Counted from the stretch's first letter, positions 46,309 through 55,712 are shown. The stretch: DNA of 64,000 nucleotides from CAWDVK01 sp963805715 (GCA_963805715.1 CAWDVK010000001.1:133789-197788); one strand, 5' to 3'. The notes: generated by a model from the letters alone, not told the origin. Program-made: numbers and translations.

Positions 46309-47556
46309 ATGACCGAGCTCAAGGCTGAGGCCGACCCGGCCGAGGTCGGATTCGACCCGGCGCGGCTGGACCGGATCGACCGGCACTTCGCCCGGTACGT
46401 GGACGACGGAAGGCTGCCGGGCTGGCTGATCACGGTGACCCGGCACGGCAAGCTCGCCCATGTGTCGGCGTATGGCCAGCGCGATATCGAGGCCGGGCTG
46501 CCGGTGCAGACCGGCAGCCTCTGGCGGATCTTCTCGATGACGAAGCCGGTTACCTCGGTGGCGGCCATGATGCTCTACGAGGAAGGACTGCTGGAGCTGA
46601 CCGATCCGGTCAGCCGCTACATCCCGTCCTTCGCCGATGTCCGCGTCTACACCGGCGGCTCCGACATCCAGGTGGTCACCATCCCGGCCACCGAGCCGGT
46701 CCGGGTCTGGCACCTGCTCACGCACACCTCGGGCCTCACCTACGGATTCCACCGGACCCATCCGGTCGACGCGATCTACCGGGCCAACGGCTTCGAGTGG
46801 GGCTCACCGCGAGGCCTGGACCTGGCTCAGTGCTGTGACCTGTACGCGAGCATGCCGCTGCTCTTCCAGCCTGGCGCCGAGTGGAACTACTCGGTGGCGA
46901 CCGACGTGCTCGGCCGGGTCGTCGAGGTGGTCTCCGGGCAGTCCCTCGACGAGTTCTTCGCCGCCCGCATCCTCGGGCCGCTCGGCATGACCGACACGGC
47001 CTTCTGGGCGGCCCCGGAGGAGGCCGGGCGGCTCGGTGCCCTGTACACGCCGGGTCCGGACGGCCGCATCACCCGGCTGGACGCGATGGGCAAGGCCGCG
47101 TTCCGCGAGCCCGCTGTCCTGTCCGGCGGGGGCGGCCTCGTTTCGACCGCCGCCGACTATCACCGGTTCACGCAGATGCTGCTGAGCCGCCCGGACAGCC
47201 CGGCGGGCGAGCTGGACGGCATCCGCCTGCTCGGCCCGCGGACCGTCGCCTACATGACCCGTAATCACCTGCCCCACGACGCTGACCTGGAGACGTTCGG
47301 CCGGCCCCTGTATGCCGAGACGCCGTTCACCGGCATCGGCTTCGGCCTGGGCTTCGCGGTCATGCTCGACCCGGTGGCGGGCAAGACGCTCAGCTCGGCC
47401 GGCGAGTTCAACTGGGGCGGCGCGGCGAGCACGGTGTTCTGGGTCGACCCGGCGGAGCAGCTCACGGCCAGCTTCTTCACGCAGCTGCTGCCGTCGAGCG
47501 CGCATCCGATCCGGCCCCAGCTACGTCAGCTCGTCTACCAGGCCCTCGTTGACTGA
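46309..47556 (+). CDS. Class C beta-lactamase-like serine hydrolase/esterase
   Basis: A 415-residue protein. The nucleophile motif S-x-x-K is SMTK (about residue 75, LWRIFSMTKPVTSVAAMMLY), the second catalytic Tyr is in EWNYSVATDVLGRVVEVVSG, and a C-terminal GEFNWGGAASTVFWVDP region matches the KTG-like strand. No signal peptide, so it is cytoplasmic. This fits the esterase/EstB-like penicillin-binding-protein branch rather than a resistance enzyme. ATG 46309 follows AAAGGTGG. Its stop is in a 16-bp duplication. Confidence 0.92.
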   Translation: MTELKAEADPAEVGFDPARLDRIDRHFARYVDDGRLPGWLITVTRHGKLAHVSAYGQRDIEAGLPVQTGSLWRIFSMTKPVTSVAAMMLYEEGLLELTDPVSRYIPSFADVRVYTGGSDIQVVTIPATEPVRVWHLLTHTSGLTYGFHRTHPVDAIYRANGFEWGSPRGLDLAQCCDLYASMPLLFQPGAEWNYSVATDVLGRVVEVVSGQSLDEFFAARILGPLGMTDTAFWAAPEEAGRLGALYTPGPDGRITRLDAMGKAAFREPAVLSGGGGLVSTAADYHRFTQMLLSRPDSPAGELDGIRLLGPRTVAYMTRNHLPHDADLETFGRPLYAETPFTGIGFGLGFAVMLDPVAGKTLSSAGEFNWGGAASTVFWVDPAEQLTASFFTQLLPSSAHPIRPQLRQLVYQALVD

Positions 47557-47578
47557 GCCAGACGTTGACTGAGCCAGG
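47547..47578. repeat. 16-bp tandem duplication across a stop codon
   Basis: CGTTGACTGAGCCAGA (47547-47562) and CGTTGACTGAGCCAGG (47563-47578). The first TGA is the stop of the serine hydrolase. Confidence 0.85.
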
Positions 47579-47648
47579 CTCTTTGCCACCGGGCGCGCAG
47601 CCAGTGCGGCGGGCGGCCCGGCAGTCCGCTGGCGCGAGCCGGCTGGAT

Positions 47649-47687
47649 CAGTCGCGCCGGTCAGTCGCGCCGGTCAGTCGCGGCGGT
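47649..47687. repeat. 13-bp tandem repeat, 3 copies, across a stop codon
   Basis: CAGTCGCGCCGGT at 47649 and 47662, and a one-base variant at 47675. The stop of the leftward DedA gene (47674-47676) bridges copies 2 and 3. Confidence 0.85.
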
Positions 47688-48408
47688 GACGGGGCCGCGG
47701 CGCCTGGGCGTTCGGGCCGGCGTCGGCGGGCACGACCGCGGATGCCGCGGGTCGGCCAGGATCGGTCGGCCGGGCCGCCACCTGCTCTGCCTCGGTGGCC
47801 TGTGCGGCTGCCGTCAGCTCCGAGCGCTCGCGGCGGATCGCGCGGAGCCGGTACAGCACGCCGGCTGCCAGCACGGCCACCACCAGGATCACGAGCACGT
47901 ACCCGGCCCAGGAGACGTACCTGGACACGGTGCCCCAGGCGCTGCCGGCCGCGTACCCGGCCAGCGACAAGGCAGTGACGTAGACGGCCGTGCCGATCAG
48001 GTTGAAGATGCCGAACGGCCCGACCGGCACCTCGATGAGACCGGACACCAGCCCGGTGAACGCGCGGATGACGGGCAGCACCCGGCCGACCGCGACCGAC
48101 CAGGAGCCCCGGCCGGCGAACAGCCGCTCGGCCCGGTCGATATCGCCCCGGGTCAGCAGCAGGTACTTGCCGACCCTGTCGACCACCGGCCTGCCGCCCT
48201 TGCGGCCAATCGCGTAGGAAGTGAATGAGCCGGCCAGCTCGGCGAGCGTTCCGATGATGATCACCAGCGGCAGGCTCAGATGGTGCTCGTAGGCCAGCAC
48301 GCCGGCGAACCCGAAGGTGATCTCCGAGGAAATCGGGATGCAGCAGGCCTCGACGAACCCGAAAACGATGATCGCGAGGTAGCCCGCGCTGATCAGGAAC
48401 TGCTCCAT
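47674..48408 (-). CDS. DedA-family membrane protein
   Basis: A 244-residue protein from ATG 48408. It is a clear DedA/VTT protein: an N-terminal helix, the re-entrant FVEACCIPISSEITFGFAGV (family E-x3-P-x-P/S region), YAIGRKGGRPVVDRVGKYLL, then FAGRGSWSVAVGRVLPVIRA with FTGLVSGLIEVPVGPFGIFN (conserved R..P..R...G.G). The C-terminal about 60 residues are a polar tail. DedA proteins act in membrane-lipid carrier recycling and envelope homeostasis. It converges with the serine hydrolase across the repeat. Confidence 0.93.
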   Translation of the reverse strand: MEQFLISAGYLAIIVFGFVEACCIPISSEITFGFAGVLAYEHHLSLPLVIIIGTLAELAGSFTSYAIGRKGGRPVVDRVGKYLLLTRGDIDRAERLFAGRGSWSVAVGRVLPVIRAFTGLVSGLIEVPVGPFGIFNLIGTAVYVTALSLAGYAAGSAWGTVSRYVSWAGYVLVILVVAVLAAGVLYRLRAIRRERSELTAAAQATEAEQVAARPTDPGRPAASAVVPADAGPNAQAPRPRHRRD

Positions 48409-48783
48409 AGGCACGTACGCTATCGGACGATCGCCACTAGCCTGACCTGCCTTCACGCTTTCTTCATCAGCATCCGGACGCGCGCGCATGCGCGCATGCG
48501 TTGCGGGTTCAGGGCGGGCCGGCTGCAGGCAGCGCGGGGAACGCTGCCGCGCCGGCGGTGGACGCGGACGCCAGCTGCCCTGGTAGCGGGGCACTGGCTC
48601 GCGGCGAGGATCACTACGTAGAACGCCCGCGGCAGAACCGCCGTATCCATCGGATTGCCCGATATGACCCATGTCACTATCGCTGAGTAATGGGAATAAA
48701 GCTGAACGTAACTAACGCCGAGGCCGGGCCGGTCACCGGACGAGATGCGGCGTGCCGCTGATTGCGCGAGGGGAGAGCACTGG

Positions 48784-49296
48784 ATGAGGGCGCTGCGGTC
48801 CGCCAGGCCCGCCTGGCTGCTGGCGGCGGCTATCGCCGTGGCGGCGGCAGCCGGGGCAGTCCTGGCGATGGCCGGTGTCCAGTCGCCGGCCCGTGGTCCC
48901 CTCGTGCTGCTCTTCCTCGTCCTTGCCCCGGCCGGGGCCCTCGCCCTGATGCTGAGCGGCCTGGACTGGTTCGCGCGCGCGGTGGTGGCGGTCACGGGGG
49001 CGATCGCCGTCAATGCCGCCGTCGCGGAGGTTTTGCTGGCCACCGGGCACTGGTCAGCCCGGACCGCGGTGGCGGCCATCGCGGCGCTGAGCGCGGCGGG
49101 CTGGCTCGCGGCAGTACTGCTCGCTGCCCGCCCTGCCCGCCCTGCCCGCCCTGCCCGCCCTGCCCGCCCCGCCCGTCCCGCCCGTCCCGCCCGCCCTGCC
49201 CGCCCTGCCCGCCCTGCCCGGCCCGGCCGGCCGAGTGGTCCGCCGTCTGCTCACCCGCCAGGGCCGGCATCGGCCGACCCGCCGGGGGGAACGTAG
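48784..49296 (+). CDS. Small membrane protein with (Ala-Arg-Pro) repeat tail
   Basis: A 170-residue protein. GAGGGGAGAG lies upstream of ATG 48784. Four hydrophobic helices (AWLLAAAIAVAAAAGAVLAM, PLVLLFLVLAPAGALALML, AVVAVTGAIAVNAAVAEVLL, VAAIAALSAAGWLAAVLLAA) are followed by about eleven Ala-Arg-Pro triplets from a 9-bp DNA repeat and a Pro-rich end. I recognise no family. It precedes the polysaccharide operon by about 150 bp in the same direction and may be part of it. The 375 bp before it hold no gene and should contain divergent promoters. Confidence 0.7.
   Translation: MRALRSARPAWLLAAAIAVAAAAGAVLAMAGVQSPARGPLVLLFLVLAPAGALALMLSGLDWFARAVVAVTGAIAVNAAVAEVLLATGHWSARTAVAAIAALSAAGWLAAVLLAARPARPARPARPARPARPARPARPARPARPARPGRPSGPPSAHPPGPASADPPGGT
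49127..49220. repeat. 9-bp microsatellite-like array, about 10 copies
   Basis: CCTGCCCGC and the variants CCCGCCCGT or CCCGCCCGC are repeated in frame, coding ARP triplets in the membrane protein's tail. Confidence 0.85.
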
Positions 49297-49450
49297 CCGG
49301 ATGCAGCGGGCAGATCCTGCTGCGCCGGTCCAGGCCCGCCGCGCGTCCGCGGCCAGCGCCGGCCGGGCGGGCCAGGCCAGCCAGGGAGGTCAGCAGCTCT
49401 TATCGCGCTGAGGAGTTTGCTAGCTGAAAGCCAACTTCGGGGGGATTGGC

Positions 49451-50464
49451 GTGAAGGCTCAATGGAGGCGCGATCTGCGCCTGGTCCTGCTGCCGCCCAG
49501 GCTGCAGCCGGGCGGCAGGGCGCTGCCAGGCCGGGCTCACCATCTGCGGTTGCGTGACCTGCTGGTCCGGCGGCGCAGCCTGCCATCCGGCCAGGCGCGG
49601 CCCAGCGGTCACCGGCCGGCCGCGCAGCGGCCCGGTCGCCGCGCGCTGCCGGCCATGTCGGCCCCCGCCCGGCCCGGCACTCGGCAGGCCAGGCCGCGGT
49701 ACCGGCAGGTTGCCAGCGGCCTGGCCATGTCCCCGACCGTCTCCATCGTCATCCCGGCCATCAACGAGGCGACCAACCTGCCTGCCGTCTTCGCCACGCT
49801 GCCGGGCTGGGTGGACGAGGTCATCCTGGTTGACGGCCGGTCCACTGATGACACGGTCGCCGTGGCCAGGCGCCTGTGGCCGGGGCTGAAGGTGCTGACG
49901 CAGCCGGGTACCGGCAAGGGGGACGCGCTGGTCACCGGGTTCGCGGCGGCCCGCGGCGACATCATCGTGACGATTGACGGCGACGGATCGACGGACGGGA
50001 CGGAGATCATCAGCTTCGTCACCGCCCTGGTGGCCGGCGCTGACTTCGCCAAGGGCTCCCGGTTCGCCAGCGCGGGCGGCAGCGACGACATCACCATCAG
50101 CCGCTGGCTCGGGAACCGGCTGCTCAGCATGCTGGTCAACGCGATGTTCGGCACCAGCTACAGCGACCTGTGCTACGGCTACAACGCCTTCTGGGCGCGG
50201 CATCTGCCCGAGCTGGCCATCGACTGCCAGGGATTCGAGATCGAGGCCCAGATGATCATCCGGGCGGCGAAGGCGGGACTGCGGATCCAGGAGATCCCGA
50301 GCCATGAGCGCCCGCGGCAGCACGGCTCCAGCAACCTCAGCATCGTCCGCGACGGCGGCCGGATCCTGCGGGTGATCGTGCAGGAGCGGCTGCGGCCGCC
50401 GGCCAGGCGGCCGGCGGATCCGCCGGCCGCCGAGGTGATCACCAGGAATGCGGGCCGGGCATGA
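49451..50464 (+). CDS. Family 2 glycosyltransferase (dolichol-phosphate-sugar synthase-like)
   Basis: A 337-residue protein from GTG 49451 (GGGGGGATTGGC upstream); ATG 49727 starts the conserved domain. The first about 92 residues are basic and low-complexity. The GT-A domain follows: TVSIVIPAINEATNLPAVFA, EVILVDGRSTDDTVAVARRL, GTGKGDALVTGFAAARGDII, VTIDGDGSTDGTEI (DxD metal site) and CYGYNAFWARHLPELAIDCQ with GFEIEAQMIIRAAKAGLRIQ. It is the UDP/GDP-sugar to lipid-carrier or polymer type, on the inner face of the membrane. First enzyme of the surface-polysaccharide operon; its end overlaps the next start. Confidence 0.9.
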   Translation: MKAQWRRDLRLVLLPPRLQPGGRALPGRAHHLRLRDLLVRRRSLPSGQARPSGHRPAAQRPGRRALPAMSAPARPGTRQARPRYRQVASGLAMSPTVSIVIPAINEATNLPAVFATLPGWVDEVILVDGRSTDDTVAVARRLWPGLKVLTQPGTGKGDALVTGFAAARGDIIVTIDGDGSTDGTEIISFVTALVAGADFAKGSRFASAGGSDDITISRWLGNRLLSMLVNAMFGTSYSDLCYGYNAFWARHLPELAIDCQGFEIEAQMIIRAAKAGLRIQEIPSHERPRQHGSSNLSIVRDGGRILRVIVQERLRPPARRPADPPAAEVITRNAGRA

Positions 50465-51443
50465 CCGCCCGCGCCCGGGAGCGGCCGGCCAGGACGCGGC
50501 AGGCGCCCGGATCTCCGTGATCATCTGCGCGTATACGCACGCCCGCTGGGGCGACACGCTGGCCGCAGTCGCGTCCGTGCGGCAGCAGAGCCTGCCGCCC
50601 GCGCAGATCATCGTGGTCACTGACCACAACCCCGCGCTCTGCCGCGACCTGGCCGCGACGTTGCCGGGAGTGCTGGTCACGCCGAGCACCGGCCAGCCCG
50701 GCCTGTCCGGAGCCAGGAACACGGGCATCGCGATGGCCTCCGGAGACATCGTCGCCTTCCTGGATGACGACGCCATCGCGGAACCTGAGTGGCTGAAGTA
50801 CCTCGCTGACGGGTACTCGGCCGGCCCGGTAGCCGGGGTCGGCGGGCTGACCCTGCCGCGATGGGACACGCGCCGGCCCTGGTGGCTGCCCGGTGAGTTC
50901 GACTGGGTCCTGGGGTGCTCCTATGTCGGGCTGCCCGACTCGGCCGGCCCGGCCCGGGTGCGGAACCTGTTCGGCGGTAACGCATCGTTCCGCCGCTCCG
51001 TGTTCGCGGCCGTCGGCGGCTTCGCCGCGGGCATCGGGCGGTCCGGGCAGGCCCTGCCGCTCGGCTGCGAGGAGACCGAGTTCTGCATCCGGCTGGGCCA
51101 GCATCAGCCCGGCTCGTGCTTGCTGTTCGACAGCAGGGCGGTGATCTGGCATCGGGTGCAGGCGGCGCGATGCCGCTTCTCCTACTTCATGACCCGCTGC
51201 TACGCCGAAGGGGTCTCGAAGGCGGCCGTCACCGCCGCGGTCGGCGCGGCGGACGCCCTGTCGGCCGAGCGGCAGCATGCTGCCCGTGCGCTGCCCAGGG
51301 GACTGCGGCGCTACCTGGCTGATGCGGCGGGCGGCGACATCACCGGCCTCGGCCGTGCCTTCGCCACGGCGGCCGGCCTGGCTGCCGCCGCCAGCGGGTA
51401 CGCGGCGGGCACCGCGCGCCGGGCAGGCGGACGGCGGCGATGA
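50448..51443 (+). CDS. Family 2 glycosyltransferase
   Basis: A 331-residue protein from ATG 50448, overlapping the previous gene by 17 bp. GT-A domain motifs are ISVIICAYTHARWGDTLAAV, IIVVTDHNPALCRDLAATLP, GLSGARNTGIAMASGDIVAF with LDDDAIAEPEWL (DDD metal site), then FGGNASFRRSVFAAVGGFAA and GCEETEFCIRLGQHQPG (acceptor-side acidic motif). Inverting non-processive glycosyltransferase; donor and acceptor unknown. The fourth part is helical. The stop overlaps the deacetylase ATG (ATGA). Confidence 0.92.
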   Translation: MRAGHDRPRPGAAGQDAAGARISVIICAYTHARWGDTLAAVASVRQQSLPPAQIIVVTDHNPALCRDLAATLPGVLVTPSTGQPGLSGARNTGIAMASGDIVAFLDDDAIAEPEWLKYLADGYSAGPVAGVGGLTLPRWDTRRPWWLPGEFDWVLGCSYVGLPDSAGPARVRNLFGGNASFRRSVFAAVGGFAAGIGRSGQALPLGCEETEFCIRLGQHQPGSCLLFDSRAVIWHRVQAARCRFSYFMTRCYAEGVSKAAVTAAVGAADALSAERQHAARALPRGLRRYLADAAGGDITGLGRAFATAAGLAAAASGYAAGTARRAGGRRR

Positions 51444-52292
51444 GCGGCGGCCCGGCCGCGTCGCCGGCCGCGTCGCCGGCGGGGCCCGGCGACGCCGGGC
51501 CGGCCGCGGTGCCGATCCTCATGTACCACCAGATCGCGGCCGGCCAGCGCAGCCGCCTGGCGGTCACGCCGGCCGCGTTCGCCGCCCAGCTGGCGGACCT
51601 GGACGCCGGCGGGTTCACCCCGGTCAGCGCGGCCGCTCTCGCCGCGGCTCTGGCGGGCGGCGGCCCGCCGCTCCCGGCGCGCCCGGTCGTGCTCACCTTC
51701 GATGACGGCTACGCCGACTTTCACGCCGCCGCGCTGCCGCTGCTGGCCAGCTACGGCTTCACCGCGACCCTGTTCGTCACCACCGGGTGGCTGCGCCCGG
51801 CGGCCGGCCGGGCGGTCAGCCAGCCATGCCCGGCCCCCGCGCTGTCCTGGAGCCAGCTGGCCGAGGCCGCCGCGGCCGGCCTGGAGATCGCCGGCCACAG
51901 CCATTCGCACCCGCAGCTCGACCGGGTCCCGGCCGGCGCTCCGGGACGAGCTGGCCGGCTGCAAGGAGCTGCTGGAGGCCAGGCTGGGCCAGCCGGTCAG
52001 CGGCCTCGCCTTTCCGTACGGGTACTCCAGCCAGCGGGTTCGCCGCGCCGCAGCGGACTGCGGCCATCGCTATGCGTGCGCCGTGCGCAACGAGCTCAGC
52101 CGGCCTGACTCGGACCCTTTCGCGCTGCCCCGGCTGACTGTCCGCCGCTCGACCAGCCTGAGTTCCTTCGGCCAGGTCGTGCGCGGCCGCCGGGTGCCGC
52201 TCATCTACCTGCCGGACAGGTCCCTGACCCGAGGCTGGTCGGTGATCCGCCGCGGGCGGGCGCTGGCTGACCGGATGACCTCCGGTGCCTGA
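51440..52292 (+). pseudogene. Polysaccharide deacetylase (NodB/CE4-type), frameshifted by one extra base
   Basis: From ATG 51440 the frame reads MYHQIAAGQRSRLAVTPAAF, FTPVSAAALAAALAGG, VVLTFDDGYADFHAAALPLL (NodB motif 1), ATLFVTTGW and EIAGHSHSHPQLDRVPA (motif 2, metal His pair). At 51935 an extra G shifts it. The proper continuation ALRDELAGCKELLEARLGQP through LAFPYGYSSQRVRRAAADCG to DRMTSGA lies one frame over, ending at 52292. Intact it would remove acyl groups from an extracellular or lipid-linked sugar. No signal peptide is visible. The single-base nature makes an assembly error possible. Its restored stop overlaps the flippase start. Confidence 0.85.
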
Positions 52293-53676
52293 GCCTGGCA
52301 GCCAGCTGGAGCAGGCCGGCCGGCCGGCATCCGGGTCGGCCAGCGCGGCGGGGCCGGCCCGCGGCGCGGCGATTGCCGCGCGGGGGCGGGCGCTGGTGGC
52401 GGCCGCGCTGCCGGACCCGCTGCTGCGCAACGCCACCTCGCTCATGCTCAACACGGCGCTGACCGGGGGGACGGGCCTGGCCTACTGGCTGATCGCCGCC
52501 CGGCGGTACGCCCCCGCCGAGGTGGGGCGCGCGTCAGCGGCGCTGGCCGCGATGAACCTGCTCGCCGGGGTGACGGCGCTGAGCCTGACCGGCTCGCTAA
52601 CCAGGTTCATCCCGCAGTCCGGCCACGGCACCCGTGCGCTGGTGCTGCGGGTCTACGCGGTCAGCGCGGGCGTCTCCGCGCTGGGCGGCGTCCTGTTCGT
52701 GTTCGGCGCCGGCCGGCTCGGCCCGTCCTATGCCGAGCTCACCACCGCCGCGGCCGGCGCGGCCTTCATCATCTCGGTGGTCGGCTGGGCCATCTTCACC
52801 CTGCAGGACGGCGTGCTCATCGGGCTGCGCAGCGCTGTCTGGCTGCCCGCCGAGAACGGCCTCTTCGGCGCAGTCAAGATCGTCTTGCTGATCGCGCTCG
52901 CCACCGCGATGCCGCGCGGCGGCATCTTCCTGTCCTGGATGCTGCCGGTCTTTCTCGCCCTGCCGCTGGTCAACCTGCTGATCTTCGCCCGGATCATCCC
53001 GCAGCACGCCAGCCGGACCGGTCACCGCCAGCCGCCCACGGCCCGGCAGGTCTCCCGGTTCCTGGCCGGCGACTACGTCGGCGCTACCTGCCTGCTGGTC
53101 ACCGGCAGCCTGGTGCCGGTGCTGGTGGCCCTGCTGACGACGCCGCGGCTGACCGCCTATTTCTACGTGGCGTGGACGGTGGGCGCCACGCTGGACCTGC
53201 TGGGCGTGAACATGGCAACGTCGCTGACGGTGGAGGGAGCCTTTGACGCCGGCCGGCTGGCCGCCAGCTGCGCCTCGGCGCTGCGGCGCGGGCTGATCGT
53301 GCTCGTGCCGACGACCGCCGTGCTCGCCGCGGCGGCCTACCCGCTGATGGCGCTGTTCGGCCCCGGCTACGCGCGGTTCGGCGCGCCGGTCCTGGCGCTG
53401 CTGGCCGCCGCGACGCTGCCCAGGTCGCTGACGGAGCTGTACCTCGGCGCGCTGCGGGCGCAGAGCCGCACGTCCAGGGTCGCTCTCGTGCAGGCGGTCC
53501 GCGGCGTGGTCCTGCTGGCCGGGGTCCTGCTGCTGACGAGCCTGCTGGGCGTCATCGGAGCCGCCATCGGGGTGCTGGCCGGCCAGCTGCTCGCCGCCGC
53601 CCTGATCCTGCCGGGCCTGTGGCGGCTGGTATCGGGTGCGCGGCTGCCCGCCGCCGCCCGGCGGAGCGAGGTGTAG
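52285..53676 (+). CDS. Polysaccharide flippase (MOP/Wzx-like)
   Basis: A 463-residue protein from GTG 52285, overlapping the restored deacetylase end by 8 bp. It has twelve or so membrane segments, e.g. LMLNTALTGGTGLAYWLIAA, FIISVVGWAIFTLQDGVLIG, FLSWMLPVFLALPLVNLLIF and LVLVPTTAVLAAAAYPLMAL. The N-terminal ATSLMLNTALTGG and the RRYAPAEVGRASAALAAMNL loop are typical of the polysaccharide-export branch. It would flip lipid-linked oligosaccharides to the outer face. It links the two glycosyltransferases with the large membrane protein. Confidence 0.92.
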   Translation: MPEPGSQLEQAGRPASGSASAAGPARGAAIAARGRALVAAALPDPLLRNATSLMLNTALTGGTGLAYWLIAARRYAPAEVGRASAALAAMNLLAGVTALSLTGSLTRFIPQSGHGTRALVLRVYAVSAGVSALGGVLFVFGAGRLGPSYAELTTAAAGAAFIISVVGWAIFTLQDGVLIGLRSAVWLPAENGLFGAVKIVLLIALATAMPRGGIFLSWMLPVFLALPLVNLLIFARIIPQHASRTGHRQPPTARQVSRFLAGDYVGATCLLVTGSLVPVLVALLTTPRLTAYFYVAWTVGATLDLLGVNMATSLTVEGAFDAGRLAASCASALRRGLIVLVPTTAVLAAAAYPLMALFGPGYARFGAPVLALLAAATLPRSLTELYLGALRAQSRTSRVALVQAVRGVVLLAGVLLLTSLLGVIGAAIGVLAGQLLAAALILPGLWRLVSGARLPAAARRSEV

Positions 53677-53762
53677 GGACATGCGGTCACCGTCAGGCCT
53701 CGCGCCGCCGGCGCCCGGCCGCGGCGCGTGCCCAGCCGCCAGCGCGCCAGGCAGCGCTGCTG

Positions 53763-55712
53763 ATGGCCGCGGCGGTAGCCGGGACGGCAGGCCTGGCCGC
53801 GTTCCAGCTGCCGCTGCCCGGCGTGCGGCCGGGCCGGATCAACGGGCTCGGCCTGATCTCGGTGCTGCCGGTCAGCTGCCTGATCGGCCTGGGCCTGCTG
53901 ATCGTCGCGTTCACGCTGCTGCTCGGGCTGCCGCGGGCCAGGCCCGTGGCGCTCGGCGCCGTGCTCGCGGCCACCGTGATCTGCCTGGACGGCGTGACGG
54001 CCAGGGCCGAGCCGCAGCCGCGCTTCCCCACGACCTACCAGATCGCCGGGTACATCGACTACATCAGCCGGACCGGGCACACGGCTCCGGCGCTGGACGC
54101 CTACTTCTCCTGGCCCGGCTTCTTCGCTCTGATCGCGATGGCCGCGGGGGCGGCGGGCGCGCACAACCTGACCGAGATCATGCGCTGGTGGCCCGCGGCC
54201 GTCGACCTGCTCTGCCTGCTGCCGCTGTTCCTCATCACGCGCAGCCTGCGCGCATCCTGGCAGGCCCGCTGGTACGCGGCTCTGCTGCTGAGCCTGGGCA
54301 ACTGGGTCGGCCAGGATTACTTCTCGCCGCAGTCCCTCAATTTCCTGCTGTACCTGATCTTCGTCGCGATCCTGCTGAACTGGTTCGGCCGCGCCCAGCC
54401 GCGGTCGCCGTGCAGCGGCGAGCGCGAGCCGCTGCCGGCCGCCGGCCGGCAGCAGGTCGTCCTGCTGCTGGTGCTGATCGCGATCTTCGCCACGTCGGTG
54501 GTCAGCCATCAGCTCACGCCGTTCCTGATGCTGGCCGCCTGCGCCGGCCTGGTCCTGGCCCGGCGGTGCCGGCTCACCGGGCTGCCGGTGCTGCTGGGAG
54601 TCATCCTGGCCGGCTGGATCAGCTTCGGCACGGTCGCGTTCTGGTCCGGCCACCTGCAGCAGATGTTCGGCCCGGTCGGTCACCTGCTGGCCAACTTCTC
54701 CTCCGGTGTCGGCGGCCGGGTGGCCGGCCACCAGCTGCACGCGCTGGTGCCGCAGGCCCGGATCGGCGCGGCCGCCGTCGTGCTCGCCATGGCGGTGGCG
54801 GGCGTCGCCCGCCGGCTGCGCGGCGGCGTGCGGGACGTGGCCGCGCTCGTCCTGCTGGGCGTGCCCTTCCTGGCCCCGGCGGTGCAGAACTACGGCGGCG
54901 AGATCGTGCTGCGGACCTACCTCTTCGCGCTGCCGGCCGCCTGCATCCTGGGCAGTTACCTGTTCTTCCCGGCCGGGAGCGCGCCGCGCCGGGCGTGGCT
55001 GCCGGTGACCGCCGCCGGCCTGGCCGGCCTCGTGCTGGCGGGCCTGTTCCTGGTGGCCCGCTATGGCAACGAGGCATTCGAGCAGACGCCGCCGGGCGAG
55101 CTCACGGCGATGAACTACCTCTACGCACGGGACAGCGGCGGGATCAGGCTGATCTGGCTGAGCCAGCTGCCGCTGGCCAACGCCACCCCGCAGATGCCCT
55201 GGCAGTACCGCGACTTCGAGAAGGTGAACTACATCACCGCGGCCGCGCCGGCCGATCCGGCTAGCGTGCGCGGCCTGGCGGCCCAGCTGCGCCAGGCGGG
55301 ACCGGCCAGTTACCTGATCACCACGTCCACCCAGGAGGCCTACCTGGAGCAGGTGGCCGGCTACCCGGCCGGCTGGGGACGCAGGTTCCGGGCCGCCATG
55401 GCCGCGGCTCCCGGCGTCCGGGTGGCGTTCGCCGACACCGGCGCCGTCGTGTACACGATGAGCTGGCCGCCCGGCTCGCCGCGGCAGCCGATGCCCCCGG
55501 TCGCGGTCCGGAAGCCGGCCCGCGGGGCCGGGTGGACGCTGGCCGGGATGATCGCGCTGTGGCTGCTGCTGCTGGCGCTGACCGCCCGCGAGGTCATCAG
55601 CCTGGGCGTGCCCGCCGCCCGCTGGCTGCTCCGGCCGCTCACCGCGGTCTCGGCCCCGCTGCTGGTGGTGCTGCTGGCCGCCATCGCGATGCGCTTCGTG
55701 CTGCTGTCCTGA
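53763..55712 (+). CDS. Large polytopic membrane protein of the polysaccharide operon (GT-C-like)
   Basis: A 649-residue protein with about twelve to fourteen membrane helices (AGLAAFQLPLPGVRP onward). An early extracellular loop GYIDYISRTGHTAPALDAYF with SWPGFFALIAMAAGAAG, and a C-terminal soluble segment (YARDSGGIRLIWLSQLPLAN, TSTQEAYLEQVAGYPAGWGR), recall actinobacterial GT-C-type or polymerase-like proteins. No catalytic motif can be named. The ATG at 53681 is in another frame; the first in-frame start at the hydrophobic core is ATG 53763, so the N-terminus may be frameshifted or longer. TGA is followed by GCCAGC. Confidence 0.8.
   Translation: MAAAVAGTAGLAAFQLPLPGVRPGRINGLGLISVLPVSCLIGLGLLIVAFTLLLGLPRARPVALGAVLAATVICLDGVTARAEPQPRFPTTYQIAGYIDYISRTGHTAPALDAYFSWPGFFALIAMAAGAAGAHNLTEIMRWWPAAVDLLCLLPLFLITRSLRASWQARWYAALLLSLGNWVGQDYFSPQSLNFLLYLIFVAILLNWFGRAQPRSPCSGEREPLPAAGRQQVVLLLVLIAIFATSVVSHQLTPFLMLAACAGLVLARRCRLTGLPVLLGVILAGWISFGTVAFWSGHLQQMFGPVGHLLANFSSGVGGRVAGHQLHALVPQARIGAAAVVLAMAVAGVARRLRGGVRDVAALVLLGVPFLAPAVQNYGGEIVLRTYLFALPAACILGSYLFFPAGSAPRRAWLPVTAAGLAGLVLAGLFLVARYGNEAFEQTPPGELTAMNYLYARDSGGIRLIWLSQLPLANATPQMPWQYRDFEKVNYITAAAPADPASVRGLAAQLRQAGPASYLITTSTQEAYLEQVAGYPAGWGRRFRAAMAAAPGVRVAFADTGAVVYTMSWPPGSPRQPMPPVAVRKPARGAGWTLAGMIALWLLLLALTAREVISLGVPAARWLLRPLTAVSAPLLVVLLAAIAMRFVLLS

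Noticed and set aside
53681..55264. Open frame from ATG 53681 as the operon's last gene
   Set aside because: It is one base out of register with the hydrophobic, conserved-looking frame and reads as Pro/Arg-rich shadow.
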